NCBI RefSeq assembly: GCF_000024065.1
Contig: NC_013174.1
Location: forward strand, 1,116,001-1,180,000
Length of the DNA: 64,000 bases
Direction: 5' to 3'
DNA from: Jonesia denitrificans DSM 20603
GTDB taxonomy: Bacteria > Actinomycetota > Actinomycetes > Actinomycetales > Cellulomonadaceae
Shown here piece by piece: positions 8,843 to 17,895 of the stretch. A program made the position numbers and the translations under genes. The notes beneath the pieces are model-generated. The model was not told where the DNA came from. It saw only the letters and a program-made list of their open reading frames with translations, and did no database searches. Within the stretch, counting starts at the first letter, position 1; each line of letters begins with the position of its first letter.

Positions 8843-9304
8843 GTGCACTGTCCTTTTTGTCGACACCCAGATTCACGCGTTGTCGATTCGCGTACCTCTG
8901 ATGACGGTGCCACTATCCGCCGTCGTCGCCAGTGCCCCCAATGTCAGAAACGATTTACCACCATCGAAACCGCGAGCCTGTCAGTAACAAAAAGGTCAGG
9001 GGTTACGGAGCCGTTTTCACGCCAAAAGGTCATCAATGGTGTGAGAAAGGCCTGTCAAGGGCGGCCGGTCAATGACGATGACCTCGCCAAGCTTGCACAA
9101 ACCGTAGAAGAAACAATCCGGGCTCAGGGGAGTGCCGAGGTTGGTGCCAACGACGTTGGATTGGCAATTTTGGGGCCGCTGCGCGAGCTTGACCAGGTGG
9201 CATACTTGCGTTTTGCCAGTGTGTACCAGAATTTTGATTCGCTCGACGATTTCGCTCAAGCTGTCGAAGATCTACGCCATAGTCACAAAGACGACGAACG
9301 CTGA
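8843..9304 (+). CDS. nrdR: Transcriptional repressor NrdR
   Basis: NrdR is the zinc-finger/ATP-cone repressor of ribonucleotide reductase genes. The 153-residue protein has the zinc ribbon MHCPFC...CPQC (Cys3, Cys6, Cys31, Cys34) followed by the ATP-cone domain (about 46-136). The GTG start is fixed by GGAGGAG five bases upstream and by homology, since MHCPFC is the family N terminus; the longer open frame from 8642 is overlap with the LysM gene. The 3' end overlaps the convergent aldo/keto reductase gene by 22 bp. I did not see an NrdR box in the window. Confidence 0.96.
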   Translation: MHCPFCRHPDSRVVDSRTSDDGATIRRRRQCPQCQKRFTTIETASLSVTKRSGVTEPFSRQKVINGVRKACQGRPVNDDDLAKLAQTVEETIRAQGSAEVGANDVGLAILGPLRELDQVAYLRFASVYQNFDSLDDFAQAVEDLRHSHKDDER

Positions 9305-10320
9305 GCCCACAAATTGATTCCAGCATCGGTTGCCCACTGATCAATACGAATCAGCACATCGGGAGTCAATACGGGTGCCTCAGTCGCGTGAAGGAGTTCA
9401 CGGAACTGTGCCGGTGTTCTAGCGCCCACGAGTACTGAGCTCACCCTCGGATCACGGAGAATCCACGCCACCGCCATCTGTGCAAGTGAGAGACCCAGTT
9501 CTTGGGCAATGGAATCTAGTTCTCGCACTCGACGTAGATTCTCTTCGCTGAGATATTCCGGACGAAACGACGACGATAGCGCTGCGCGTGAGTCACTCGG
9601 TACGTGATTGAGGTACTTGTCAGTCAGTAGACCTTGCGCAAGTGGAGAAAAAGCGACAACGCCAAAGTCATGGTCATTCGACAAAGACAGGACACTATCA
9701 CCCTGGGCGTCAGGTTCTTCAATCCATCTGTTCACCAGCGAATAGGACGACTGATGGACAGATAAAGGGATCCCGTAGTCACGAGCGATCGCGAGAGCTT
9801 CACGGGTACGTTGCGGCGAGTACGACGAAATGCCAACGTAGTGTGCTTTTCCTTGTGCAAGCGCTGTCGCAAGCGCCCCGATAGTTTCTTCAAGCGGTGT
9901 GGTGGGGTCATAACGATGGGAGTAAAAAATATCGACCACGTCAGTGCCTAGCCGTGACAAACTCGCGTCCAGAGACGAAAGGAGATACTTGCGTGAGCCA
10001 CCCTCACCGTAAGGCCCAGGCCACATCCGGTATCCGGCTTTCGTTGCAAGGAGCATTTCATCTCGATGGGCGCGTAGCGAGCCGCGGAGCAGCGTTCCCA
10101 CAAAAGATTCTGCGGCACCCGGTGGGGGGCCGTAATTATTGGCAAGGTCTAAGTGAAAGACCCCGAGGTCCAAGGCGGTTGTGATGAGAGCCGTTGCGTC
10201 CTCGCTCGCTGCAGAAGCACCAAAGTTTTGCCACAGGCCCAAACTGATTGCGGGGAAGCGCAGACCAGAATGTGGGACCGAACGGATGGGCTGCTGTGAA
10301 AGTACCGGCTCTGTGGTCAT
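9283..10320 (-). CDS. Aldo/keto reductase, YghZ/Kv-beta type
   Basis: An NADPH-dependent aldo/keto reductase of 345 residues. The catalytic tetrad can be placed: Asp58 (HLDLANNYG), Tyr63, Lys94 (ATKAGY) and His135 (YSHRYDP). The [20 protein letters not shown] and [13 protein letters not shown] segments match the YghZ/L-glyceraldehyde 3-phosphate reductase branch (AKR14), which detoxifies methylglyoxal. The start codon is preceded by TACCTT with a 6-base gap and no ribosome binding site, so the mRNA may be leaderless. The gene lies downstream of serA but is separated from it by a strong hairpin, so it is probably transcribed on its own. Confidence 0.92.
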   Translation of the reverse strand: MTTEPVLSQQPIRSVPHSGLRFPAISLGLWQNFGASAASEDATALITTALDLGVFHLDLANNYGPPPGAAESFVGTLLRGSLRAHRDEMLLATKAGYRMWPGPYGEGGSRKYLLSSLDASLSRLGTDVVDIFYSHRYDPTTPLEETIGALATALAQGKAHYVGISSYSPQRTREALAIARDYGIPLSVHQSSYSLVNRWIEEPDAQGDSVLSLSNDHDFGVVAFSPLAQGLLTDKYLNHVPSDSRAALSSSFRPEYLSEENLRRVRELDSIAQELGLSLAQMAVAWILRDPRVSSVLVGARTPAQFRELLHATEAPVLTPDVLIRIDQWATDAGINLWAQRSSSL

Positions 10321-10326
10321 ACCACA

Positions 10327-10332
10327 AAGGTA
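10327..10332 (-). promoter_or_regulatory. Putative -10 (TACCTT) of leaderless promoter
   Basis: On the minus strand TACCTT is followed by 6 bases and then the ATG of the aldo/keto reductase gene. Confidence 0.45.
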
Positions 10333-10337
10333 CGGGA

Positions 10338-10373
10338 CTGGGTGGAAGTCAGCAACGACTGACTCCCACCCAG
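10338..10373 (-). terminator. Stem-loop terminator after serA
   Basis: Read on the minus strand, a 15-bp stem (one G-U pair) with a 6-base loop lies 30 bases past the serA stop. There is no clear U-run after it, so termination may be of the U-poor type common in actinobacteria. Confidence 0.65.
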
Positions 10374-10402
10374 TAAGAGGGGCGTGCGAGCGCCCGACGT
10401 TC

Positions 10403-11656
10403 TCACCGCAAGTGAGATGGGGGCATCACACGGATGCGAATGTACTGGTCAATATCTTTCAATGCGTTCAGAACTTCAGGGTCAACTGAGGAACCAGCGT
10501 CAGTGACGACATACCCAAACTCACCGCGTGTCGCCAACAACTGGCCGTCGATGTTGACGTTGTGCGTTGCGAGCGCATTGTTGACGGCAGCAAGCACCCC
10601 AGGGGTGTTGCGGTGGAGGAATGCGATGCGGGTGATCGAGCCAGTCGTTTCAAGTGCCAGGTTCGGAAGATTCACAGACAGAGTCGTCGAACCGGTGCGG
10701 ACATAGTCACGTAGCTTGTTGGCGACGAACTCACCAATAGATTCCTGAGCCTCAAGGGTGGAACCACCAATGTGAGGAGTGAGGATCACGTTCGCCAACC
10801 CACGCAGTTCAGAGTCAAACGCGTCCCCACGTTTTTTCGGTTCGGTGGGGAACACATCGACTGCCGCTCCTGCGACATGACCTGACATGATGGCGTCACG
10901 GAGTGCCTCGTTGTCCATGACAAAACCCCGCGAGAGGTTGAGGAAAATAGCGCCTCGTTTCATGGCAGCGAACTGTTCTGCACCGAAAAGGCCAGCGTTA
11001 CCAGGCCTGCCATCGACGTGGATTGTCACCACGTCTGCGGCGCCCAACAACTCTTCCAAGGTGGTAGCCCGTCGTGCGTTCCCCAGGGCGAGTTTTTCAG
11101 CCGTGTCATAGAAAATGACCGACATTCCAAGGTTCTCAGCAAGGACTGATAACTGAGTACCAATGTTTCCGTACCCAATGATGCCCAGGGTCTTCCCGCG
11201 GATCTCGTGAGATCCATCGGCGGTTTTGTCCCACACACCGTCGTGCATGGCCTTATTACGTTCTGGTAGCCGGCGTGTCAGCGAGATCATTTCAGAGATC
11301 GCCATCTCGACAACTGAACGAGTATTTGAGAACGGAGCATTGAAAACACCGACTCCACGTTCCGCTGCTGCGCCTAAGTCGATCTGGTTGGTGCCGATAC
11401 AAAATGCGCCGATCGCGATGAGGTCAGGGGCGTGATCAATGACCTGACGCGTTACCTGCGTCTTTGATCGGATGCCGAGTAGATGGACGCCTTGGAGAGC
11501 TTCGATGAGTTCCGCCTCATCGAGTGCCCCAGATCGTGTAATGACCTCGTATCCATGAGAGGAGAGGATTTCTACGGCGGTGGGATGGACGTTTTCCAGA
11601 AGCAGCGCTTTCAACACGCCTCCATTTTCTTCCTGAGTGGGTTTGGTCACCACCAA
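10403..11656 (-). CDS. serA: D-3-phosphoglycerate dehydrogenase SerA, short (E. coli-like) type
   Basis: SerA oxidises 3-phosphoglycerate in the first step of serine synthesis. It has 417 residues: substrate domain, NAD domain with GYGNIG (161-166), catalytic Arg243 (NLSRG), Glu272 (FPTEP) and His295 (TPHIGGST), and a C-terminal ACT domain (about 344-417) for serine feedback. Length and the GAFCIGTNQIDL and DKTADGSHEIRGKTLGIIGYG-type segments match the E. coli form, not the roughly 525-residue mycobacterial form with an extra intervening domain. The TTG at 11656 is followed by GTG GTG; which codon starts translation is uncertain. Confidence 0.93.
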   Translation of the reverse strand: MVVTKPTQEENGGVLKALLLENVHPTAVEILSSHGYEVITRSGALDEAELIEALQGVHLLGIRSKTQVTRQVIDHAPDLIAIGAFCIGTNQIDLGAAAERGVGVFNAPFSNTRSVVEMAISEMISLTRRLPERNKAMHDGVWDKTADGSHEIRGKTLGIIGYGNIGTQLSVLAENLGMSVIFYDTAEKLALGNARRATTLEELLGAADVVTIHVDGRPGNAGLFGAEQFAAMKRGAIFLNLSRGFVMDNEALRDAIMSGHVAGAAVDVFPTEPKKRGDAFDSELRGLANVILTPHIGGSTLEAQESIGEFVANKLRDYVRTGSTTLSVNLPNLALETTGSITRIAFLHRNTPGVLAAVNNALATHNVNIDGQLLATRGEFGYVVTDAGSSVDPEVLNALKDIDQYIRIRVMPPSHLR

Positions 11657-11715
11657 GTCTTTAGTGGTGAACCGACGTTACGCACGGTGTCACGACGAAC
11701 ATGGGTCTGTTGTGT

Positions 11716-13932
11716 TCACTGGGCGGAGAACCACGGTGCACGAGATGGTGTCAGGACACAAAGGTGCTGGGTTGGTCTCGTTAAAGCAACGAACAGATCC
11801 GAAGCCCCAACTTCATCCTCGATCTCCTGAGGGTCAACAAGAATGACTGCATCGAATTCTAGACCTTTCACCGCGCGTGGTGTCAGGGTGTCCACGGATC
11901 CACGCCGAACATCACCGTGACGAGCAACGCACGTGTCGACCAGTGACGTGATGCGAGACAACTGTCGTGAACTTGTGATGACGGCGACTTGCCCTCGGTC
12001 GGCCGAGATAAACCGGCTGATCGCCTCGTTGACAGCGGTCACAAGAGTGTTGTCCCAGCCATCATCAGGAACCCGAATCACATCGAGTGCTCCTGCGACA
12101 TCACGAGCCGAGGTGAGAGGAGACGTGGTCAGTCCTGCATGATGCGCATAACGCATTGCCGTGTCAGCGATCGCAGCTGGAGTACGGTAGTTAATAGTCA
12201 ACGTATGCTGGGTCCAGTGCTCGCGAAACACGGGTGTGAACATACCCTCCCAGGTCCGTGCACCACCAGCTCGCGAAGTTTGGGCTGTATCACCCACGAT
12301 GGTGAAGGACCGTGTTGGGCAGCGGCGTATCAGCATTCGCCAGTCCATCGGAGACAATTCTTGTGCTTCGTCCACGATGACGTGACCATATGTCCATTGC
12401 CGGTCACTGCCAGCTCGTTCAGCCAAGGACATGACCGGACCGTGGGCTCGAAATCGTGCTTCCAAATCGTGGGCGCTTACTAAACCCGCAACACCAGTTT
12501 CGTTGATCACCGCTTGGGCGTATTCGTGGTCGACACTGGGGGAGGGCGCTTGGTGGTTGCGCCCTGGCAACGGGCCGAGGAGTTCCTCAGCTTCATCCAG
12601 TAATGGGATGTCCGAGGTTGTCCATGCGGAGCCAGGAGGTCGAAGAAGAGCTGATCGTTCAGCGTCGGTTAGGTCTGGAGCTGCCTGGAGGAGGCGATGT
12701 GGGCGCGACAGGAGCGCATCAACGAGTTGCGGGGCGCTGATGGGGAACCACGCAAGGTTGATCAGGCGGCGTACCTCGCGATGTGAGCGCAACTCAGCAA
12801 TGATGTCTGCGCGGTCTTCTGCTGCAACGTGGTATGGCATGTCTTGGGCGTACTGCGCGGCCAACTTATTGAGCATGTCACGAGCGAAGATGTCCCATCC
12901 TTCGTTGTGCGGTTTGTTGGCCCGTCGTGCACGGGTCATCGATTCTTTAACGTCACGGGGGGTGACCACAAGCAGATGACCGTCGATGCGCAGTGTTGTG
13001 TTTTGCGACGGCACCTGTTGGCGGGCTTTGACAGCGGCACGCACATAGCGCGCAAAGCGCACGTCACCCTTTAAGGCTGCGGCCTCAGGGGAGTCTTCTG
13101 CTTCCGCAACAACACCGGGCATCAATGAGGCTAGTGTTGTGGACACTACACCTGTCTCGCCAAGTGAGGGAAGAACTTGGTCGATATAGCGAAGAAACGC
13201 TGACGAAGGCCCAATCAAAAGAACCCCGGAGCGTTCCAATACTCGGCGGTGTGCGTACAACAAATATGCTGCACGGTGTAAAGCAACAGCAGTTTTTCCG
13301 GTTCCTGGCCCGCCTTGAACAACGTGGGCCCCGTGGAGAGGAGCGCGGATTATCTCGTCTTGTTCGCGCTGAATTGTTGCGACAATGTCGCCCATCTTTC
13401 CGGTCCGGCCCCGGGCCATTGCAGAAAGCAGTGCCCCCTCCCCCTGCAGGGGTGGAAGTTCCTCATCTGAGTCACTCAACGTGAGTAACTCATCTTCGAC
13501 AGCAGTGACCTGACGCCCCGAGGTGGTTAAGTGCCTGCGCCGGATTACCCCCTGTGGATGCGCTAATGTCGCACGGTAAAACGGTTCCGCAGCCGGAGCG
13601 CGCCAGTCCGTCAAAATAGACTGATGCTGCGCATCAGTTAACCCCACCCGCCCAATATGGCGGGTTGAATCATCAGTCAGTGACAAGTGACCAAAGACAA
13701 GACGCTCTTCCACCGCGTGGAGCAACGCGAGCCGATCCTCATAATGGGTTGCAAATGAATCCCGTTCAGAACGGTTTTGCGGCGAGCCAGTTGGTCCCTG
13801 TTTACGAACGGCAGCGAGCCGAGCAGCAGTCGCGTCACGCAACTCATCCAACCGTGCGTAAAGCGCATCGACGATACGCTGTTCCTGTGCGAGGGTGTCG
13901 CGGTGTTCGGCCACAGGCTTCCCCTGATTCAC
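11716..13932 (-). CDS. HelD-like superfamily 1 helicase (RNA polymerase recycling factor family)
   Basis: A 738-residue UvrD/Rep-like superfamily 1 protein. Seen: N-terminal coiled-coil arm (about 10-80), DWRAP segment, Walker A GGPGTGKT (207-214), VIVDEAQELSPMDWRML (Walker B), IVGDTAQTSRAGG, and a C-terminal VKGLEFDAVILVDP helicase motif. This arrangement matches actinobacterial HelD, an ATP-driven factor that prises stalled RNA polymerase from DNA and can lower rifampicin sensitivity. The GTG at 13932 has a poor ribosome binding site; the next in-frame GTG (13914) is preceded by AGGGGAAG and may be the true start. Monocistronic, divergent from the PAC2 gene. Confidence 0.88.
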   Translation of the reverse strand: MNQGKPVAEHRDTLAQEQRIVDALYARLDELRDATAARLAAVRKQGPTGSPQNRSERDSFATHYEDRLALLHAVEERLVFGHLSLTDDSTRHIGRVGLTDAQHQSILTDWRAPAAEPFYRATLAHPQGVIRRRHLTTSGRQVTAVEDELLTLSDSDEELPPLQGEGALLSAMARGRTGKMGDIVATIQREQDEIIRAPLHGAHVVQGGPGTGKTAVALHRAAYLLYAHRRVLERSGVLLIGPSSAFLRYIDQVLPSLGETGVVSTTLASLMPGVVAEAEDSPEAAALKGDVRFARYVRAAVKARQQVPSQNTTLRIDGHLLVVTPRDVKESMTRARRANKPHNEGWDIFARDMLNKLAAQYAQDMPYHVAAEDRADIIAELRSHREVRRLINLAWFPISAPQLVDALLSRPHRLLQAAPDLTDAERSALLRPPGSAWTTSDIPLLDEAEELLGPLPGRNHQAPSPSVDHEYAQAVINETGVAGLVSAHDLEARFRAHGPVMSLAERAGSDRQWTYGHVIVDEAQELSPMDWRMLIRRCPTRSFTIVGDTAQTSRAGGARTWEGMFTPVFREHWTQHTLTINYRTPAAIADTAMRYAHHAGLTTSPLTSARDVAGALDVIRVPDDGWDNTLVTAVNEAISRFISADRGQVAVITSSRQLSRITSLVDTCVARHGDVRRGSVDTLTPRAVKGLEFDAVILVDPQEIEDEVGASDLFVALTRPTQHLCVLTPSRAPWFSAQ

Positions 13933-14161
13933 GTGATCTTTGGCAGTAGGTCAGTTCCCCTCAACACGACATCACGCGATGCACGAGTCAGTATCAGGCG
14001 ACCGTCTATTATCCACCAAATCAGGTGTGATAGCGACACCAGGATGCACCCAATGAACCTCACGGGATAAGGTCACCACACCTCACCGTTCCTGTTCGGG
14101 AACAACACGTGGACCAACGACGTTGGAGATCGTGACACAAGGACCAGTGAAAGGACCTGCC

Positions 14162-15094
14162 ATGAGTTCGGATCTTTATGACTTCCACAAAGACACCTAT
14201 GACGAACTACGGACCCGGACCGAGACGTCAGCGGTAGGACCTGTGCTTGTGCTTGCACTACGTCCACTTGTCGACGCCGGCCATGTCACAGAGATCATCG
14301 CCGAACACCTCACCGCTCATGGAAACCCGCGTCCCTTTGCCACCTTCGACCACGACCAATTGATTGACTACCACGCCAGGCGTCCCACCATGGTATTCGA
14401 CGTCCACCATTGGACTGAATACCGGCAACCCCATATTTCCCTTGACCTGCTCCACGACGCCGAAGGCACCGACTACCTTCTCCTTCATGGCTTGGAACCT
14501 GACCGGCGCTGGGACGGCTTTACCCAGGCGGTCCTTGACCTCATTGAGGACTTCAACGTGTCGTTAGTCGTGAGCGCGTATGGACTTCCCATGGGCATAC
14601 CCCACACGAGAGAACACGGAGCGATTCTCCACGCCACTCGGGAAACCTTATTGACAGCCCAACCCAAATGGGTCGGGAAAGTGGAAGTACCCGCGACAGT
14701 GAGTAACCGCATCGAGTTTGAACTAGGCCTTCGTCACCGTGACGCAGTAGGAATCGCGGCCCACGTCCCGCATTACCTCATCCAGTCGCAGTACTACCCT
14801 TCAGCGCTCACTGCCGTCACTCGAGTCGAAGACGTGACAGGGCTGGACCTCGCATCAGCGGACATCGCGCAAGCAGCTGTGGAAGCACGAATCGAAGTGG
14901 ACCGGCAAGTAGCACAATCGCCCGACATCCACGAGGTAGTCACCGGACTGGAGAACCAGTACGACGCCTTCATGGCAGCAAAAGACCGTGAATCGTTACT
15001 TGCAGATGATCCGCTTCTTCCCAGCGCCGATGAACTTGGTGCGGAGTTTGAGGCGTTCCTCCAGCGTGAATGGCGCAAAGGTCAATCCCACTGA
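14162..15094 (+). CDS. PAC2-family protein (proteasome assembly chaperone-like)
   Basis: A 310-residue PAC2-fold protein of the actinobacterial type. The N-terminal part, with PVLVLALRPLVDAGHVTEII and FDVHHWTEYRQPHISLDLL, and the later VSAYGLPMGIPHTR are characteristic of the family. PAC2 proteins in archaea and eukaryotes chaperone proteasome assembly; the role in bacteria is unknown. The frame is open from 14123, but AAAGGA seven bases before ATG 14162 sets the start. The C-terminal 90 residues are acidic and probably helical. The 229-bp gap upstream, shared with helD, holds no gene; a TGTTC-GG-GAACA dyad at 14093-14104 is the only feature noted. Confidence 0.85.
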   Translation: MSSDLYDFHKDTYDELRTRTETSAVGPVLVLALRPLVDAGHVTEIIAEHLTAHGNPRPFATFDHDQLIDYHARRPTMVFDVHHWTEYRQPHISLDLLHDAEGTDYLLLHGLEPDRRWDGFTQAVLDLIEDFNVSLVVSAYGLPMGIPHTREHGAILHATRETLLTAQPKWVGKVEVPATVSNRIEFELGLRHRDAVGIAAHVPHYLIQSQYYPSALTAVTRVEDVTGLDLASADIAQAAVEARIEVDRQVAQSPDIHEVVTGLENQYDAFMAAKDRESLLADDPLLPSADELGAEFEAFLQREWRKGQSH

Positions 15095-15103
15095 GTGTCG
15101 CGG

Positions 15104-16009
15104 TCAACTAGGCCCAAAAGGTTGTGCATCAGCAACAAAGTGCTGAATCTGTTCCCCGTGCAAGATACTCGCCGGGACTGCCATGGACCTCAACGACCGG
15201 TACAGCGTCTCGCTGGTCTCAAAAGGGCTCATGGGGTTCTCGGCGTCTGGTCGAACTGCACACAGAACAACATTGCCGTAACGCTTCTTTTTCACTATTG
15301 AGGGTTCGGCAATGAGCGCGAGATAATCCCAGGGATCCCACGAGGAACTGACCTCAGATGCGTTGAGCTGGTGTGTCTGGGCAATACTGTGCGCCAATGT
15401 CGCCAACTCGCGTTTGACCAGCGTTAATGGTTGTCGGTCGGCACTATTGACGAGATACAAGCCGCCAGGTCGAAGAACTCTCATCACCTCGCCAGCCATC
15501 GTCGAGGACACCACATGCTCGGGAATCACCCCGGCCGTGAAAATATCGCGCGTCAGTACATCGATACTCCCGGAACGCAACGACACCACCTGCTCCAGCG
15601 CATCACCCGGCCTTAACTTCAGCGCAGGAGAACGGGGCAGATCGAACCATCTGCGCACTAACTCCAACAACTCACCATCAATGTCAATCCCGATTTGCTC
15701 AACAGCTGGAATAGAAGCAGCGCATGCGCGCGCAAGACTCGCACCCGCGACACCGAGATGTGCAATCTTCCGTGAAGTTGGCGCAAGGTCAACAATGACC
15801 CGATGCATGATATCGAGATACTCAAACCCCACATGGAGCGGATCGTCTAGGTCAATAAATGAACTAGGTGTGTCATCAAGGAAAAGCGTCAGGCGCCGGT
15901 CATGGTCTCGATCTGCTGCTACGCGAACGGTCTGATATGCAGTGCGGATCGGATCGGTGGGCAGCGCCACCTGAGGACGGCGAGACGGACGAGAACGACG
16001 AGAGGCCAT
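15104..16009 (-). CDS. Spermidine synthase-like methyltransferase-fold protein
   Basis: A 301-residue class I Rossmann protein of the spermidine/spermine synthase superfamily. HLGVAGASLARAC is the nucleotide-binding glycine loop, QIGIDIDGELLELVRRWF the ribose-binding acidic segment, and GDALEQV the adenine-binding motif; PGGLYLVN follows. Whether it makes polyamines is uncertain: actinobacteria carry many such proteins without known aminopropyl transfer. The ATG at 16009 begins a basic stretch MASRRSRPSRRP; the frame remains open to 16195 but that would cross the LexA box and the neighbouring gene start. It diverges from the HEPN-dinB pair with a perfect LexA box between them. Confidence 0.8.
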   Translation of the reverse strand: MASRRSRPSRRPQVALPTDPIRTAYQTVRVAADRDHDRRLTLFLDDTPSSFIDLDDPLHVGFEYLDIMHRVIVDLAPTSRKIAHLGVAGASLARACAASIPAVEQIGIDIDGELLELVRRWFDLPRSPALKLRPGDALEQVVSLRSGSIDVLTRDIFTAGVIPEHVVSSTMAGEVMRVLRPGGLYLVNSADRQPLTLVKRELATLAHSIAQTHQLNASEVSSSWDPWDYLALIAEPSIVKKKRYGNVVLCAVRPDAENPMSPFETSETLYRSLRSMAVPASILHGEQIQHFVADAQPFGPS

Positions 16010-16052
16010 GACCCAAGCAAACCACACAACGTAGCACGGCACTTGCCAAAAT

Positions 16053-16066
16053 CGAACAGGTGTTCG
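16053..16066. promoter_or_regulatory. LexA (SOS) box before HEPN-dinB
   Basis: CGAACAGGTGTTCG matches the actinobacterial SOS consensus at every defined position. It is 24 bp before the HEPN-protein start and 44 bp from the divergent spermidine synthase-like gene, so it could control either or both. Confidence 0.9.
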
Positions 16067-16089
16067 ATGATAGTGATGAGGTGATCTCG

Positions 16090-16596
16090 ATGACGACGCG
16101 CAGGAATCGCCACACGCGACAACAAGCACCATCGCTGGGGAAGGGCGCACTACGCCGCCGCGACATGTCGACCCTCGTCTACAAGGCGCTCGCACTGATG
16201 GACGATGGCAACAGGTTGCTTCACGCTGCGCGACGCCATCGTGATCCCGAGGATGCCTTTCGGTTCATTCACTACGCTGCGCTGCGGTATGCAGGCGCAG
16301 TGACGGTACACCAGGCTTCTCGTCGTCCTCAGCGTCCTGTGTGGGATGCGCTCGTTCAGGACAATCCTCAGTGTGGTCGCTGGGTGACGGTATGGGAAGC
16401 GAGTGCGCAGGTGAGGTCGAGGCTGGATCGCGGAGATAGAGGTGTCATCACAGCCGCAGATATCAACCAGTGGCACGAGACATGCCTCGCGTTCCGCGAA
16501 GAGATGTGGACCATCCTGGTCCATCAGTACCCAGAACTTACCCATCGTGCGCACGAAAACCGCAGTCGCGCGAGGGCGGGCACGGGAGTGATCTGA
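16090..16596 (+). CDS. SAV_6107-type HEPN-domain protein
   Basis: A 168-residue basic protein resembling the actinobacterial SAV_6107 family of HEPN domains, which is commonly encoded next to dinB. After a basic disordered N terminus, helices from about residue 28 to 145 carry FRFIHYAALRYAGAVTVHQA and VWEASAQVRSRLDRGDRGV. I do not see the Rx4-6H catalytic motif of HEPN ribonucleases in its usual late helix, although HQYPELTHRAH is nearby, so RNase activity is not claimed. The ATG at 16090 is chosen: the longer frame from GTG 16060 would start inside the LexA box. The stop is one base from the dinB start, so the two are coupled and SOS-controlled. Confidence 0.7.
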   Translation: MTTRRNRHTRQQAPSLGKGALRRRDMSTLVYKALALMDDGNRLLHAARRHRDPEDAFRFIHYAALRYAGAVTVHQASRRPQRPVWDALVQDNPQCGRWVTVWEASAQVRSRLDRGDRGVITAADINQWHETCLAFREEMWTILVHQYPELTHRAHENRSRARAGTGVI

Positions 16597-16597
16597 G

Positions 16598-17839
16598 GTG
16601 AGTAATGCTGTACGAGTGACCCAAGCGCGCCGGGACTGGGGCAGCGATGATACCGGGCTGAACGTCATGCATGTGGACATGGATGCTTTCTATGCGTCGG
16701 TTGAGATTGCGCAACGGCCAGAGCTGCGGGGGCAACCAGTCATCGTGGCTGGAGGCGAACGCTCGGTCGTCTTAGCCGCCTCTTACGAAGCTCGAGAGCT
16801 AGGCGTGCGATCTGCAATGCCCACCCAACGTGCCCGGCTGCTTGCGCCGCACGCTGTCTGGGTGGCGCCTAGACATCACGAATATGCGCGGATATCTCGT
16901 TCGGTGATGGACTACCTCGACACCATCACTCCATGGGTAGAACAAGTTTCGATTGACGAGGCGTACCTTGACGTATCTGGAATACGTGGACCACAAGGAA
17001 CCCTCTCTGCCCGTGCGCAAGAATTGAGAGCTCAGGTTAAAGCCCACCACGGGGTCACCTGCTCGGTTGGTGTCGCCGCCAATAAGTTTCTGGCTAAGCT
17101 CTGTTCCACACAAGCAAAACCGGATGGACTACTTGTCCTGCCTCGTGGACAGGAACAAGAATTCCTCAACCTATTGCCCATCGGGGCGCTGATGGGTATC
17201 GGTGACAAGAGCGAGCGTCGATTGAAACAACACGGACTCCATACCATCCGGGACGTCGCTGCGCTGGAGCCAAGCTATGTCGTCGCGCTCCTCGGTGCGA
17301 CGCTGGGAAACCGCCTTATCCATCTTGCCCGAGGGATTGACGACAGGCCTGTTACCCCAACGCGCGTGGAAAAGAGCGTCGGTGCAGAACACACATTTGC
17401 TCAGGACGAAGGAAGCAGAGAAGTATTGCGTGCCACCGTTCGCTCTTTGGCGGACACCGTGACATCGCGGCTGCGAAGTCGGGGCCTGCTTGCCCGCACC
17501 ATATCGGTCAAGATCCGCGATGTGAACTTCCACACGATCACCCGGCACGTGACTCTTCATTCACCTAGCCAGTCACTTCACGTGGTCTTTAGTCAGGCGT
17601 GGACTTTGGTCGACCGTCAACTTTTGCCGGGTCAACGCGCACGTTTGCTAGGCGTAAGAGCGGAACAGCTTGTCCCAGAAGAAGGCCAGCCATTGACGTT
17701 GACGCTCGAGGAATCTCTCACGGACCACCATGACACGACAAGAAAAACTGAGGAGACAATCGACGCGATTCGGGCGAAATTTGGGTCACGGGCTATCTCA
17801 CTTGGAGTACAATCAGGTCTTCAACTACCCAAGAGTTGA
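16598..17839 (+). CDS. dinB: DNA polymerase IV (Y-family, DinB)
   Basis: An error-prone translesion DNA polymerase of 413 residues. Seen: metal-ligand motif MHVDMDAFYASVE with Asp27 and Asp29, the second catalytic pair Asp120-Glu121 in SIDEAYLDVS, the VGVAANKFLAKLCS motif, a helix-hairpin-helix thumb (LMGIGDKSERRLKQHGL), and the little-finger domain. The GTG start gives a 23-residue leader before the conserved domain. It follows the HEPN gene with a single-base gap and shares its LexA-controlled promoter. The 3' end overlaps a frame that continues into the DUF3040 region, but the DUF3040 gene itself starts at 17896. Confidence 0.95.
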   Translation: MSNAVRVTQARRDWGSDDTGLNVMHVDMDAFYASVEIAQRPELRGQPVIVAGGERSVVLAASYEARELGVRSAMPTQRARLLAPHAVWVAPRHHEYARISRSVMDYLDTITPWVEQVSIDEAYLDVSGIRGPQGTLSARAQELRAQVKAHHGVTCSVGVAANKFLAKLCSTQAKPDGLLVLPRGQEQEFLNLLPIGALMGIGDKSERRLKQHGLHTIRDVAALEPSYVVALLGATLGNRLIHLARGIDDRPVTPTRVEKSVGAEHTFAQDEGSREVLRATVRSLADTVTSRLRSRGLLARTISVKIRDVNFHTITRHVTLHSPSQSLHVVFSQAWTLVDRQLLPGQRARLLGVRAEQLVPEEGQPLTLTLEESLTDHHDTTRKTEETIDAIRAKFGSRAISLGVQSGLQLPKS

Positions 17840-17895
17840 TGGCCTCCACTATCCTGGAACCAGGGCATCGACGGAGACGAGAATCGGGGGTTGCC

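Noticed and set aside
14093-14104. TGTTC-GG-GAACA dyad before the PAC2 gene as a LexA box
   Set aside because: Half-sites are in the wrong order (GTTC before GAAC) for the SOS consensus. Left as an unassigned dyad.
16010-16195. Extended spermidine synthase-like protein starting at 16195
   Set aside because: Would run through the LexA box and antisense to the HEPN-gene start; extra residues are Cys/Arg-rich without similarity to the family.
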